From Spongiactinospora rosea (GTDB lineage: Bacteria; Actinomycetota; Actinomycetes; Streptosporangiales; Streptosporangiaceae), in NCBI RefSeq assembly GCF_003315795.1, contig NZ_QMEY01000007.1, positions 1 to 64,000 of the forward strand: DNA of 64,000 nt, in the 5' to 3' direction. The notes below the pieces were generated by a model that was given only the letters and a program-made list of their open reading frames with translations, was not told the DNA's origin and ran no database searches. Of this stretch, positions 26,051-34,712 are shown piece by piece. Each line of letters opens with the position of its first letter. Position 1 is the stretch's first letter. The position numbers and the translations under genes were made by a program.

Positions 26051-26082
26051 CGGCGGTGAATCGGCCCCGGCGCTCTGGAAGC

Positions 26083-28998
26083 CTAGCCGAACACGTGATC
26101 AACCAGGCGCCGGGTGGCCTTGCCGTCATCGCGCGGGGCGTAGGTGCGGCGGAACGCCTCGTAGCGGTCGGCGTATTCGGTGGCGATGCCGTCGATGCCC
26201 TTGACCGCCTGGATCACCTGGGCCGAGGTGGTCAGCACCGGGCCGGGGGCCTGCTCGCCGAGGTCGAGGTAGATGCCGCGCTTGGCCCGGAACTTGTCCA
26301 GGTCGTAGGCGAAGAAGATCATCGGGCGGCCGGTGGCCGCGAAGTCGAACATCACGGAGGAGTAGTCGGTGATCAGCACGTCGGTGACGAGTAACAGCTC
26401 CGTGATGTCTGGATATGTCGTGACATCGTGGGTGAAGCCATCGTCCGGCACGACCGGCGCGGCCTGCATCGAGTGCGCCCGGACCAGCAGCTCGTGCTCG
26501 GGGCCCAGGATCGTCCTGGCCTGGACGAGGTTGAGCCGGAGGTTGGCGTTCTTGCGGTCGTACTCGCGGTAGGTCGGCGCGTACAGCACCACCTTGGACC
26601 CCTCGGCCAGGCCCAGCCTGCGCCGCACGCTCGCGGCCAGCTCCGCCCGGTCGGGCGTGGTCAGCACGTCGTTGCGCGGGTAGCCGCCCTCAAGGACCTC
26701 GCCCTGGTAGCCGAACGCCTTGCGCAGCACCGGCGTGGCCCACGGGCTCTGCGAGACCAGCAGGTCCCACCCCCGCACCTCGGCCGCCTGCCGGTGCCAC
26801 ACCGGAGGACGCGGGTCGCGGGACATGTGCGGCAGGTCGTTGCCGATCCGCTTGACCGGCGTGCCGTGCCAGGTCTGCACCACCATCTGGTCGTCCCTGG
26901 CCCGGAACCACGGCGGCAGGAACGAGTTGGTCACCACGAACCTGGACCGCGCCAGCGCCGCGTAGTGCTCCCTGCTGCCCGCCCGGACCACGCTGGGCCG
27001 CGGCCCCCGCCCCAGCCCCAGGTCGCCGGGCCCCGGCGGGACGAACGCGCCGTCCTTGACCACCCAGATGTGCTCGCCGTCATCGCCCCTGCGCAGCCGC
27101 TCCTCATAGACCGCGCGGACGTTGCCCTCGTACTGTCTGCCCTCGTAGGCGACGTAGACCGTGGCGTCGGTCAGCGGCTCGCGGCGCTGCGCCGGGTAGA
27201 AGTGGCGCTGCAGCGCGTAGACGCCCGCCATGCCCTGCTCGTCGTCGGGCTTCTCCTCGGCGGCGACCACCATCGGCACGTCGAAGCGGGCCGAGATCAG
27301 CTGGTAGCGGCGGCCGTCGTGGACGTGCGGCGACTCGTCCAGCGTGGCCAGCGCCCGGTGATCGACCCGGAACGGCACCGGCTCGCGGGACGGGTGGGCC
27401 ACCGACAGGTGCCAGGTGCCCGCGGCCAGCGGGACGGCCTCGCCGAAGCGCGGCATCGCGGCGGCGGGCACCCGCGCGGTGAACCGGTCGCCCGAACGCC
27501 GCATCGGCACCCGGTAGGAAAGGCCGGTGCGGTGGCGCAGGACCAGCTCGCGCGGCTCGCCGCCCGGCTCGGGATAGTGGCCCTCGATGGCCATCGAGGC
27601 GTCGGCGGACCAGGTCACGGACGTGATGACCGGCCGCACCCGGTGCGCGGAGATCACCACGCGGTCGCGCCGGTCGGCCTGCACGGTGATCTCCCGGTCG
27701 CCCGCGAGGGACCGGAACTCGTCCGCGTCGCCCAGCATCACGGTCGCGGCGGGGTCGCCCTTCGGCTCCACCCACAGCCGCCTGCCGTCCTTCTCCTCCA
27801 GCAGGCTCTGCGTGGACAGGGTGAGGGTGATCTCGGTGCCGCCCGCGACCGGGACGAAGTCGGCGGACATGCGGTGGCCGCCGAGCCGGGCGTGGCCCTT
27901 GTTCACCTGGCGGCCGGGCATGAAGGCGGTGAGCACGACGTCGTCGCCGTCGTGGCGTACGCCGGTCAGCTCGGCCCGCGTCGGCTGGAGCACGACCTGG
28001 AGGGCGCGGTCGGAGGTCCACACCGGGCGCACCCACCAGCGCGGCCGGACCGCAAGGCCCGCGGGTCGTTCGGTACGGCCGGCGACGGGGCCGCGCAGCG
28101 CCCCCACGGCCCGCGCGCCCCGGCTCCAGATCACGATCTCGGCCCGCCAGGTCGTCGTGTCGCGGACCGCCGGGCGGCGGCGCAGCAGCCGCCTGCCGCC
28201 CCTGGCCGCGTTGCGCAGCCAGGAGCGCCAGCGCAGCGCGAAGGGGTTCAGCTCGGCGGTGAACCCGGACCAGTCGTAGTTGCAGCCCAGCTCCTGCGCG
28301 CCGTAGGTGGCCTCGGGGCGGAAGACGCGCTTGGTGCGCAACCGGACCGGGGGCTGCCAGCGCGGGCCGCGCAGCACCACCGTGGCACGATTGAATCTGC
28401 GCCCGCGCACCGACAGCCCGGCCAGATAGGCGTGACCGGTGACGCGCAGCCTGCCGCCGGTCCAGGAGATGTCGTCGATCTGGGTGATCGGCACCAGGTC
28501 GGCCTGGCGCAGCCGGTACAGGTCGTCGGGCAGCTCGCCGCGCAGCGGCAGGTCGGCGTACCAGCGCAGGCCCTTGCGGACCCGCCGGTACGGCTCGGCC
28601 GCCGCCGACGCCACCTTGGCCAGCGCGTCGCCCTCGGCCAGCTCCTCGCGGTCGCGGGTCTCGATCAGATGGACCACCAGCCGCCTGGCCACCGGCAGGT
28701 CGCGTTTGACCCCGGGATCGACCTCGCTCAGGTAGGGGGCGAGCAGGGCGATCATCTCGCGGCGGCGGGCCGGACCTCGTCTGATGGCGGTGTCGATCCG
28801 CGCGCCCAGCGGCCCGGCCAGCACGTCGGCGTCGAGTCTGCGCCGGTCGGCGGCCGACAGCCCGGTGGCGCGGACGGCGGCCATCACCGCGTCGAGGGGC
28901 TCGCCACGGTCACAGAGATCCTGTACCGCTCGCAGACGGTCACCGAGGTCGCCGCTCGGCCGCTCAGGGGTCGCGCCGGTGGCCATGGAGTGGGGCAC
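26083..28998 (-). CDS. CDP-glycerol glycerophosphotransferase-type (TagB/TagF) large protein
   Basis: 971 residues; the ATG at 28986 may be the real start. The last 400 residues carry TagF-type segments: VVTNSFLPPWFRARDDQMVVQTWHG, WHGTPVKRIGNDLPH, VLEGGYPRNDVL, LYAPTYREYDRKN and the substrate motif LLVTDVLITDYSSVMFDFA. They use CDP-glycerol or CDP-ribitol to build teichoic-acid-like polyol phosphate chains at the inner membrane face. The first 570 residues contain Arg/Trp-rich repeated beta-like segments I do not recognise, perhaps a binding or linker region. Confidence 0.82.
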   Translation of the reverse strand: MPHSMATGATPERPSGDLGDRLRAVQDLCDRGEPLDAVMAAVRATGLSAADRRRLDADVLAGPLGARIDTAIRRGPARRREMIALLAPYLSEVDPGVKRDLPVARRLVVHLIETRDREELAEGDALAKVASAAAEPYRRVRKGLRWYADLPLRGELPDDLYRLRQADLVPITQIDDISWTGGRLRVTGHAYLAGLSVRGRRFNRATVVLRGPRWQPPVRLRTKRVFRPEATYGAQELGCNYDWSGFTAELNPFALRWRSWLRNAARGGRRLLRRRPAVRDTTTWRAEIVIWSRGARAVGALRGPVAGRTERPAGLAVRPRWWVRPVWTSDRALQVVLQPTRAELTGVRHDGDDVVLTAFMPGRQVNKGHARLGGHRMSADFVPVAGGTEITLTLSTQSLLEEKDGRRLWVEPKGDPAATVMLGDADEFRSLAGDREITVQADRRDRVVISAHRVRPVITSVTWSADASMAIEGHYPEPGGEPRELVLRHRTGLSYRVPMRRSGDRFTARVPAAAMPRFGEAVPLAAGTWHLSVAHPSREPVPFRVDHRALATLDESPHVHDGRRYQLISARFDVPMVVAAEEKPDDEQGMAGVYALQRHFYPAQRREPLTDATVYVAYEGRQYEGNVRAVYEERLRRGDDGEHIWVVKDGAFVPPGPGDLGLGRGPRPSVVRAGSREHYAALARSRFVVTNSFLPPWFRARDDQMVVQTWHGTPVKRIGNDLPHMSRDPRPPVWHRQAAEVRGWDLLVSQSPWATPVLRKAFGYQGEVLEGGYPRNDVLTTPDRAELAASVRRRLGLAEGSKVVLYAPTYREYDRKNANLRLNLVQARTILGPEHELLVRAHSMQAAPVVPDDGFTHDVTTYPDITELLLVTDVLITDYSSVMFDFAATGRPMIFFAYDLDKFRAKRGIYLDLGEQAPGPVLTTSAQVIQAVKGIDGIATEYADRYEAFRRTYAPRDDGKATRRLVDHVFG

Positions 28999-29119
28999 CG
29001 CCTTCCGGACGGGTGGCCATCACTGTCCCTGGCAATGGTAGTAGGCCCGGCCCGCTCGGGTCGCGTCCGGTTTGCTGAGCGTCTCCTGGGAAGGGGGTGG
29101 CGCCCGATCAGCGGTGGCC

Positions 29120-29425
29120 TCAGCCGTCGTCGCCGTCCCAGCGGGCGTGGCGCATGTCGGCCCGCTCGCCGCGCATGGGGGTGCGTTCGGCCCGCCACTG
29201 GGTCAGGCAGTGCTGTTCGTGGCCGGGCACCGGAGTGCCGTCCGCGTGTACCACGCGCCACCAGGGCACTCCGCCGCCCCACAGCGCCATGACCCGGCCC
29301 ACCTGGCGCGGGCCGCCCTCGGCGAGGTATTCGGCGATGTCACCGTAGGACATCACCATGCCGGAGGGGATGCGTTCGACGACATCGAGAACGCGCTCGG
29401 CGAAAGGTGTCGGATCGGTGTTCAT
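29120..29425 (-). CDS. Alkyltransferase-like (MGMT-fold) DNA-binding protein without active Cys
   Basis: 101 residues from the ATG at 29425, whose last two bases start the upstream gene's TGA (ATGA). It matches the C-terminal MGMT DNA-binding domain: FAERVLDVVERIPSGMVMSYGDIAE, then PRQVGRVMALWGG and PWWRVVHADG. Active methyltransferases have PCHRV; here Trp replaces the acceptor Cys, the mark of ATL proteins, which bind O6-alkylguanine and pass it to nucleotide excision repair. The homologue lies close to adnA in mycobacteria. Confidence 0.85.
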   Translation of the reverse strand: MNTDPTPFAERVLDVVERIPSGMVMSYGDIAEYLAEGGPRQVGRVMALWGGGVPWWRVVHADGTPVPGHEQHCLTQWRAERTPMRGERADMRHARWDGDDG

Positions 29426-29790
29426 TCGCTCCATTGTGCGGGACCGGCGGAGATGATGTCCGCGAGCTTGCCGAAGGCGTAGCTGGCCTCGGCGTTCACC
29501 TGCTCCACCATGCCGTCGCGGATCGCGTAGACCTCGCCGTCCTCCCCGACCAGCCGCGCCGCGAGCGCGTCGGCCAGCTTCGCGAGCTGGGCCACCTGCC
29601 AGTCCGACAGCGGCTCGCCCCACAGGCGGCCGCGCCACTCGGCGATCACGTGCTCTGCCTCGCCGTGCCGCGCGATCACTTGGCCCGCCTCCTCCGAACC
29701 GCGCAGCGCGTATCCGGCCGGAGTGAGCGCGGCGGTGAGTTCGGCGTAGGCGAGCGGCTGCTCCCGCTCAACACGCAACTCGTACCCCAT
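29422..29790 (-). CDS. Conserved hypothetical protein upstream of the ATL gene
   Basis: 122 residues, mostly acidic and helical, starting MGYELRVEREQPLAYAE and ending in GKLADIISAGPAQWSE. No membrane segment, signal or catalytic motif is visible. It overlaps the ATL gene by 4 bp, indicating coupled translation. The central segment VIAEWRGRLWGEPLSDWQVAQLAKLADALAAR suggests a small globular fold. Function unknown. Confidence 0.65.
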   Translation of the reverse strand: MGYELRVEREQPLAYAELTAALTPAGYALRGSEEAGQVIARHGEAEHVIAEWRGRLWGEPLSDWQVAQLAKLADALAARLVGEDGEVYAIRDGMVEQVNAEASYAFGKLADIISAGPAQWSE

Positions 29791-29922
29791 GGGCCGCGAC
29801 AGTAGCGGACCTGTGTGCGGCGAGATGCCGGAAATGTCCAGTGATACTACGACTGCGATAAAAGTGTTCGCATTCGGTATCCGAACAGCATTCGAATCGA
29901 AGCCACCATGTGATCATTTCGG

Positions 29923-31398
29923 TCACGCGGGGCCGGAACGCTCCCGGGCCGACTTCTCCTCCGCCTTGCGGGTCAGCACCATCACCGCCGCGCCGAACAT
30001 GACCAGCCCCACCAGCACCGCCCCGGCGAACACCCACAGCCGCACCGGGTCGGGCCCCGGCGGGGTCGGCGCGGCCGACAGCGGGCCCTGGCCGAAGTGC
30101 CGGTCGGGGGGCGTCTGCGCGGTACGGCCGAGGGTGGCGAGCCGGTCGGCCTGGGTGAGCGCGGCGGCGGCGTCCACCACACCGAATCCCACTTTGTCGT
30201 CATATCCGGTGGCGGGGGCCGCCCGTACCCCGCCGGACAGCGCGCGGGCCACCATCGCGGGCGGCAGGTCCGGATGCTCGGCCTTGACCAGCGCGGCCAC
30301 CCCGGCCACCAGGGCCGCCGCCGCGCTCGTGCCCTCCGCCGACTCGTGGCCGCCGCCGGGCAGCGCCACCGGCACGTCCACGCCGGGGGCCGAGACGAGC
30401 ACCGAGAGGTTGTCGCTGCTGAAGGGGGCGGGCAGCAGCTCGGCGTCCACCGCGCCGACCCCGACGACGCCGGTGTACCCGGCGGGGAAGCTCCAGAACG
30501 AGGTGTCGTTGCGCAGGCTGACGTCCAGCGCCCCGTCATTGCCGACCGCCGCCACCAGGACCACGCCCTTGCCGAGCGCGTAGGAGATGGCCTCGCGCTC
30601 CGCCGGGTGCGCGCCGTACGCGCCGATCGACATGCTGATGACGTCGGCGCCGTGGTTGGCGGCGTACCGGATGGCCCGGGCCAGCGGGCTGTCCTCACCG
30701 AACTCCCGGCCCGCGTCCGGCGCGGCGACGCCGCTCTCGATGGGCTGGTCGGGCAGCAACGGCAACGACAACACCCGCGCCTCCGGCGCGACCCCCGTGA
30801 TGCCCCCTTCGCCGCCCGAGCCCGCGATCAGCGACGCCATCGCCGTACCGTGCAGCCCCGGCTCAGGCCGCTCCCCCGGCGTCGCCGGCCCGCCCACATC
30901 GGGCCCGTCGATGACCCTGCCCCGCAACTCGGGTATGCCGCCGTCCACCCCGCTGTCGATGATCGCCACCGTGGCCCCGGCCCCACGCGAAACCCGCCAC
31001 GCCGCCTCGACGTTCAACGTCTGCAACACCCACTGCTGCCGCCCCGCCACCTCCTTCCCCGGAATCGGCTCCGCCTTTCCACCGACACCGGCGGCGGCCC
31101 CCTGGCCCGTGACGGGCTCGGAGGCCGCGGCGGGCCTTTGGCCGACAACGGCCTCCGGGCGCGTGCCGGGTCCGGGCGGATCGCCGGAGGCGGCCTCTGA
31201 GGTCACGCCAGGTCCGACGGCGAGGGCGGGGAGGGGGGCCAGGGCGAGGATCGTGGTCAAGGCCAGTGCGAACGCCCGCGCCGCGCGGCGGCGTGGCACA
31301 CGTCCCCCCGTGCGCGGAGCCGGCGCGGCGGGCCCGCGGCGGCCGGCCTGCGGGGTCGGCACGGGGGCCGGGTGGGTTGCGGGGCGTGGGGTCAGCAC
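29923..31398 (-). CDS. Mycosin-like membrane-anchored S8 protease, copy 2
   Basis: 491 residues from the GTG at 31398, overlapping the preceding gene's stop by 7 bp. It has a signal segment (ARAFALALTTILALAPLPALA), a Pro/Gly-rich propeptide-like stretch and a subtilase domain with Asp in VAIIDSGVDGG, His in LHGTAMASLIAG and Ser in EGTSAAAALVAGVAAL. A C-terminal helix (LWVFAGAVLVGLVMFGAAVMVL) and a short basic tail follow. This is the layout of type VII secretion mycosins, but no EccB/C/D or WxG100 gene lies in the window. It is paired with the membrane protein upstream; the pair is duplicated next door. Confidence 0.85.
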   Translation of the reverse strand: MLTPRPATHPAPVPTPQAGRRGPAAPAPRTGGRVPRRRAARAFALALTTILALAPLPALAVGPGVTSEAASGDPPGPGTRPEAVVGQRPAAASEPVTGQGAAAGVGGKAEPIPGKEVAGRQQWVLQTLNVEAAWRVSRGAGATVAIIDSGVDGGIPELRGRVIDGPDVGGPATPGERPEPGLHGTAMASLIAGSGGEGGITGVAPEARVLSLPLLPDQPIESGVAAPDAGREFGEDSPLARAIRYAANHGADVISMSIGAYGAHPAEREAISYALGKGVVLVAAVGNDGALDVSLRNDTSFWSFPAGYTGVVGVGAVDAELLPAPFSSDNLSVLVSAPGVDVPVALPGGGHESAEGTSAAAALVAGVAALVKAEHPDLPPAMVARALSGGVRAAPATGYDDKVGFGVVDAAAALTQADRLATLGRTAQTPPDRHFGQGPLSAAPTPPGPDPVRLWVFAGAVLVGLVMFGAAVMVLTRKAEEKSARERSGPA

Positions 31399-32393
31399 AC
31401 GTTCCCCTGGGTGCAGCGGGGGACGGTGGGGGGTTCGCCGAGGGAGCGGGCGATGCGGCCGGCGACCGACTGGGCGGCGGGCCACAGTTCGCTGTGCAGG
31501 AGCTCCTCGGGCGGCACGGCGTCGCGGGTGCGTCCGTCGGAGTAGCCCGCCGTGGAGAACACCAGGTACGGGCCCGCGCCGACCCACCCGTTGCGCTGCC
31601 GCTGCGCCGCGCCGAACAGCTCGGTCGCGGTGCGTGGGAAGGCCACCGGCCGCACCCCCACCCGGTCGTCGGCGGGCAGCTCCGCGGCGGCCCGCACGCG
31701 GTCCTCCTCGCTGGCGAACACGGCCACCCCCACGGTGATGGCGAACGTGGACGTCTGGTCCACGTATGTTGCCCGCAGCAGCGTGCGGCAATCGTGCGCG
31801 CCGACGACGCGGCCGACCGAGGCGTCCAGGCCCGCCGCGCACGGCGACTCCGGCGCGATGCCGACCCGCCTGGCGTACTGCTGGGTGCGCTCCAGGCCCA
31901 GGTATTCGAGCTCGTCGGGGAAGACGACGTCGGCGGGCCAGGCGTGCCAGCGCCGGGCGATGTCGGTGCGTACGTAGTCGGCCCGCTCGGCCACGGTGAG
32001 CGGCCGGGAGCGGGTCTCGCGGAGCAGCCCGATCGTGCCGAGCAGCACGGTGACCGCCGCGACCATCAAGATGGTGCCCACCAGGACCAGGAAGACCGAA
32101 CGGTAACGGACCCCGCGGTCCAGCGCGGCCCGCTCGGCGGCGGCTTCGGCCGCGGCCAGCTCGGCCCGCCGCCCGGCCGCCGACCACGCCCGCACCCTGG
32201 GCCGCCGCGCGCCGCCCGCCTCAGATGTACGTGGCGGGCGCGGCAGTGAGCTCAGCCCCGCGCCCCGGCCCGCCCGTGGCAGCCCGCTCTCGGTGACCCG
32301 CCGCCGCGCCGAACCCGCACGCGCCTCCCGCGCCCCGGACCCCGCGGCCTCTGGGCGCCCGTCAGGCTCCTCGGACCGCCGGGGCTTCGACAC
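31392..32393 (-). CDS. Single-pass membrane protein paired with mycosin, copy 2
   Basis: About 333 residues from the GTG at 32393; a frame-opening GTG at 32429 lies inside a duplicated non-coding repeat, so the later start is preferred. A long Arg/Ala-rich cytoplasmic N-terminus is followed by one membrane helix (SVFLVLVGTILMVAAVTVLL) and an extracytoplasmic domain of about 200 residues with paired Cys. The segment ARRVGIAPESPC...LLRATYVDQ...ITVGVAVFASEE matches the protein at 33752-34522. No named family recognised. Co-translated with the protease, it is a candidate partner, substrate or regulator. Confidence 0.7.
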   Translation of the reverse strand: MSKPRRSEEPDGRPEAAGSGAREARAGSARRRVTESGLPRAGRGAGLSSLPRPPRTSEAGGARRPRVRAWSAAGRRAELAAAEAAAERAALDRGVRYRSVFLVLVGTILMVAAVTVLLGTIGLLRETRSRPLTVAERADYVRTDIARRWHAWPADVVFPDELEYLGLERTQQYARRVGIAPESPCAAGLDASVGRVVGAHDCRTLLRATYVDQTSTFAITVGVAVFASEEDRVRAAAELPADDRVGVRPVAFPRTATELFGAAQRQRNGWVGAGPYLVFSTAGYSDGRTRDAVPPEELLHSELWPAAQSVAGRIARSLGEPPTVPRCTQGNVC

Positions 32394-32404
32394 GTCTTCA
32401 ATGC

Positions 32405-32674
32405 TACGTCGCCCCGATCCGCCCACCACCCCCCGGCTACGGGGAGGGGGCCGCTGAGCGCCGCCATACCGGCGACGCCGCCGTACACGGTGATGGCGTG
32501 GCGTTCGCGGCGGACGATACGTCGCGCCGATCCGCCCACCCCCCGGCTACGCCGGAGGGCGGCGGGTGCGGGTGACGGTGATGGCGATGGTGGTGACGCA
32601 GCCGAGCGCGGCCAGGGCCGCTATTCCGGCGACGCCGCCGTACACCGTGATGGCGTGGCGGTCGCGGTGGACGA
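32405..32674. repeat. Imperfect tandem duplication at the mycosin module junction
   Basis: Segment 32618-32674, which encodes RHAITVYGGVAG in the C-terminal helix of mycosin copy 1, recurs with few changes at 32461-32517. The post-stop segment 32518-32557 recurs at 32405-32448. The unit was thus copied downstream of the gene, with about 44 bp lost. The second copy keeps an untranslated remnant of the helix codons. Confidence 0.75.
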
Positions 32675-33758
32675 CCGGTACCGGGGGCAGGGGGCGGCCC
32701 GCGACGGGCTCGGCCGGGTCCATCGTGCCCTCGCCCGCGGCCCGCAGGGTGTGCCGAGAGATGCGGCCCGCCTCGGCCAGCGCGCCCGCCGCGCTCACCA
32801 CGCCGAAGCCCATGCCCGTGTCGTAGCCGTCGGATGGCCGTTTGTTGGTGCCGGACGTCAGCGCCTGTACGACCAGCGCAGGCGACATTTTCGGATATTT
32901 GGCCTTGATGAGCGCCGCCACCCCCGACACCATCGCACTGGCCTGCGACGTCCCCCGCCCCACCCAGTACTCATCCCCCGGCCCGGCCCCCAGGATGTCC
33001 ACCCCCGGAGCCGCCACCAGCACCGAAGGGTTGAAGTTGGAGAACGAGGCCCGCCGCAGCCCCCGGTCCGCCGCCCCCACCGACACCACGCCCGGGAACG
33101 CCGCCGGATAGGAATAGGGCGCGAACCCGTCGGCCCCCGGCTTCGCGGCCCCCTCGTTGCCCGCCGCCGCCACCAGCACGACCCCCTTGGAGATCGCGTA
33201 CCGGATCGCCGCCCGCTCCTCCTTGGTCGCCAGCTCCTTGGTGATCGACATGTTGATCACGTCGGCCCCCCGGTCCACCGCGTACCGGATGCCCTTGGCC
33301 ACCACGTCCTCGTAGCGCTCGGCCGAGTTGAACTCCCGGAACCCCGGCTCCTCGTCCTCCAGGATGATCCGCACCGAGAGGATCTTCGCCTGGGGCGCGA
33401 TGCCGATGATCCCGTCGCCGCCGCCCGGCCCGTGCCCGTGCCCGGCGATCAGCGAGGCCATGTACGTGCCGTGCAGCTTGCGCGGCCGTACGCCCGGCGG
33501 GTTGGCCCCCGCCGTGAAGTCGCGCCCCACGATCACCGAACCGGCCAGGTCGCGGTGCCGCGGATCGACGCCGGAGTCGAGCACCGCCACCGTGACGCCC
33601 TTGCCTTTGCTCACCGCCCAGGCCCGCGACACCTGAAGGGTGCGCAGCACGGGCCGCTGGCTGTCGCGCACGTCGTCAGCCCAGGCGAGGCCCGGTACCG
33701 CGGGCACCGGCACGACCAGCGCGGCCAGCAGCACGACCGCCACCCGCCGCCTCAGCAC
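32547..33758 (-). CDS. Mycosin-like membrane-anchored S8 protease, copy 1
   Basis: About 403 residues; GTG starts at 33758 and 33764 are both possible, and 33758 gives the same GTGCTGA overlap as copy 2. Signal peptide RRRVAVVLLAALVVPVPAVPGLAWA, then a subtilase domain: Asp in VTVAVLDSGVDPRHRD, His in LHGTYMASLIAGHGHG, Ser in GRGTSQASAMVSGVAAL. The C-terminal helix is ITVYGGVAGIAALAALGCVTTIAITV with a basic tail. Its propeptide is much shorter than in copy 2. It follows its own membrane-protein partner gene. Confidence 0.85.
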   Translation of the reverse strand: MLRRRVAVVLLAALVVPVPAVPGLAWADDVRDSQRPVLRTLQVSRAWAVSKGKGVTVAVLDSGVDPRHRDLAGSVIVGRDFTAGANPPGVRPRKLHGTYMASLIAGHGHGPGGGDGIIGIAPQAKILSVRIILEDEEPGFREFNSAERYEDVVAKGIRYAVDRGADVINMSITKELATKEERAAIRYAISKGVVLVAAAGNEGAAKPGADGFAPYSYPAAFPGVVSVGAADRGLRRASFSNFNPSVLVAAPGVDILGAGPGDEYWVGRGTSQASAMVSGVAALIKAKYPKMSPALVVQALTSGTNKRPSDGYDTGMGFGVVSAAGALAEAGRISRHTLRAAGEGTMDPAEPVAGRPLPPVPVVHRDRHAITVYGGVAGIAALAALGCVTTIAITVTRTRRPPA

Positions 33759-34522
33759 GACCACTCCGTGGTGGCCGCGCAGTCCGGCGTCGCCGGGCGG
33801 GTCAGGTCGCGCAGGACCCGCTCGCCCATGTGCCCCGCGAACGCGAACATCGCCGGCCGCTGCTCGCCCACCGCCTTGGCCGGGCGGCCGTCCACCTGCC
33901 CGGCGGTGGTGAGCACGACGTACGGGCCGCCCTGCCGTACCGTGCCGGACTGGCGGCCCGCGGCGGTGAACCGGTCGGTGACCGTGCCGGGGAACGCCAG
34001 CGCGCGCAGGCCGGGACTGGGCCGCTCGCCCGAGGGGAAGGCGGCCTCGGCCCGCCGCGCCCGCGCCTCGTCGGGGAAGGCGGCCACGCCGATGGTCACC
34101 ACCATGCCCTGCAACGCGTCGATGTAGGTGGCCCGCAGCACCGCGCGGCACCCCGCCGCACGCAACGCGGAGGTCAGCTTGGAGTCCACCGCGGTCTGGC
34201 AGCGGTGGTCGGCGGCGATGCCGACCCTGCGGGCGCTCTCCCGCCCGCCCTGCTCGGCCGCGTACGCGATCGCCTCAGGGAACACCTTGCCCACCGGCCA
34301 GGACTGCCAGCGCCGCGCGACCTCGGTGCCCGCGGCGCGTTCCAGCTCGCTCGCGCTGGGCTGCCTGGTCAGCTCGCCGCCCGCCGCGCTCGCGGCGACC
34401 CCGGCCACGCCCGCGCAGACCAGCGCGAGCACCGTGGCGACGATCATGATGGGCAGGCCGCGCGTCCCCGTGTGCTCGTTCATCCGGCCCCCGCCCCCAG
34501 GAGCACGTGTCCGAAAGACCAC
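33752..34522 (-). CDS. Single-pass membrane protein paired with mycosin, copy 1
   Basis: 256 residues; a start at the ATG 34480 (MNEHTG) is also possible. Near the N-terminus a helix (IMIVATVLALVCAGVAGVAASAA) is followed by an extracytoplasmic domain. RRWQSWPVGKVFPEAIAYA, ARRVGIAADHRC, GCRAVLRATYIDALQGMVVTIGVAAF and the closing Cys pair correspond in order to the copy-2 protein, so they are paralogues. Copy 1 lacks the long basic N-terminal extension. The fold is unknown; four conserved Cys suggest two disulfides outside the membrane. Confidence 0.7.
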   Translation of the reverse strand: MVFRTRAPGGGGRMNEHTGTRGLPIMIVATVLALVCAGVAGVAASAAGGELTRQPSASELERAAGTEVARRWQSWPVGKVFPEAIAYAAEQGGRESARRVGIAADHRCQTAVDSKLTSALRAAGCRAVLRATYIDALQGMVVTIGVAAFPDEARARRAEAAFPSGERPSPGLRALAFPGTVTDRFTAAGRQSGTVRQGGPYVVLTTAGQVDGRPAKAVGEQRPAMFAFAGHMGERVLRDLTRPATPDCAATTEWSC

Positions 34523-34712
34523 GCTCGAAGACCGCTGTCGCTCACTTGCTCGACTTTAACGCGGAGTAGGCGACGATGCGGTCAAGTCGCCCCGTGACAT
34601 CCGCCGTTCCGCTTCGCGGGGAATGTCCGCGAGCCGGGCCCCGGGCTGGATCGTTCCGATCGACGGCCCGGTCCGGCGCGGAACGGCGGATGTGCCGTCC
34701 TCGACGCGTCCG

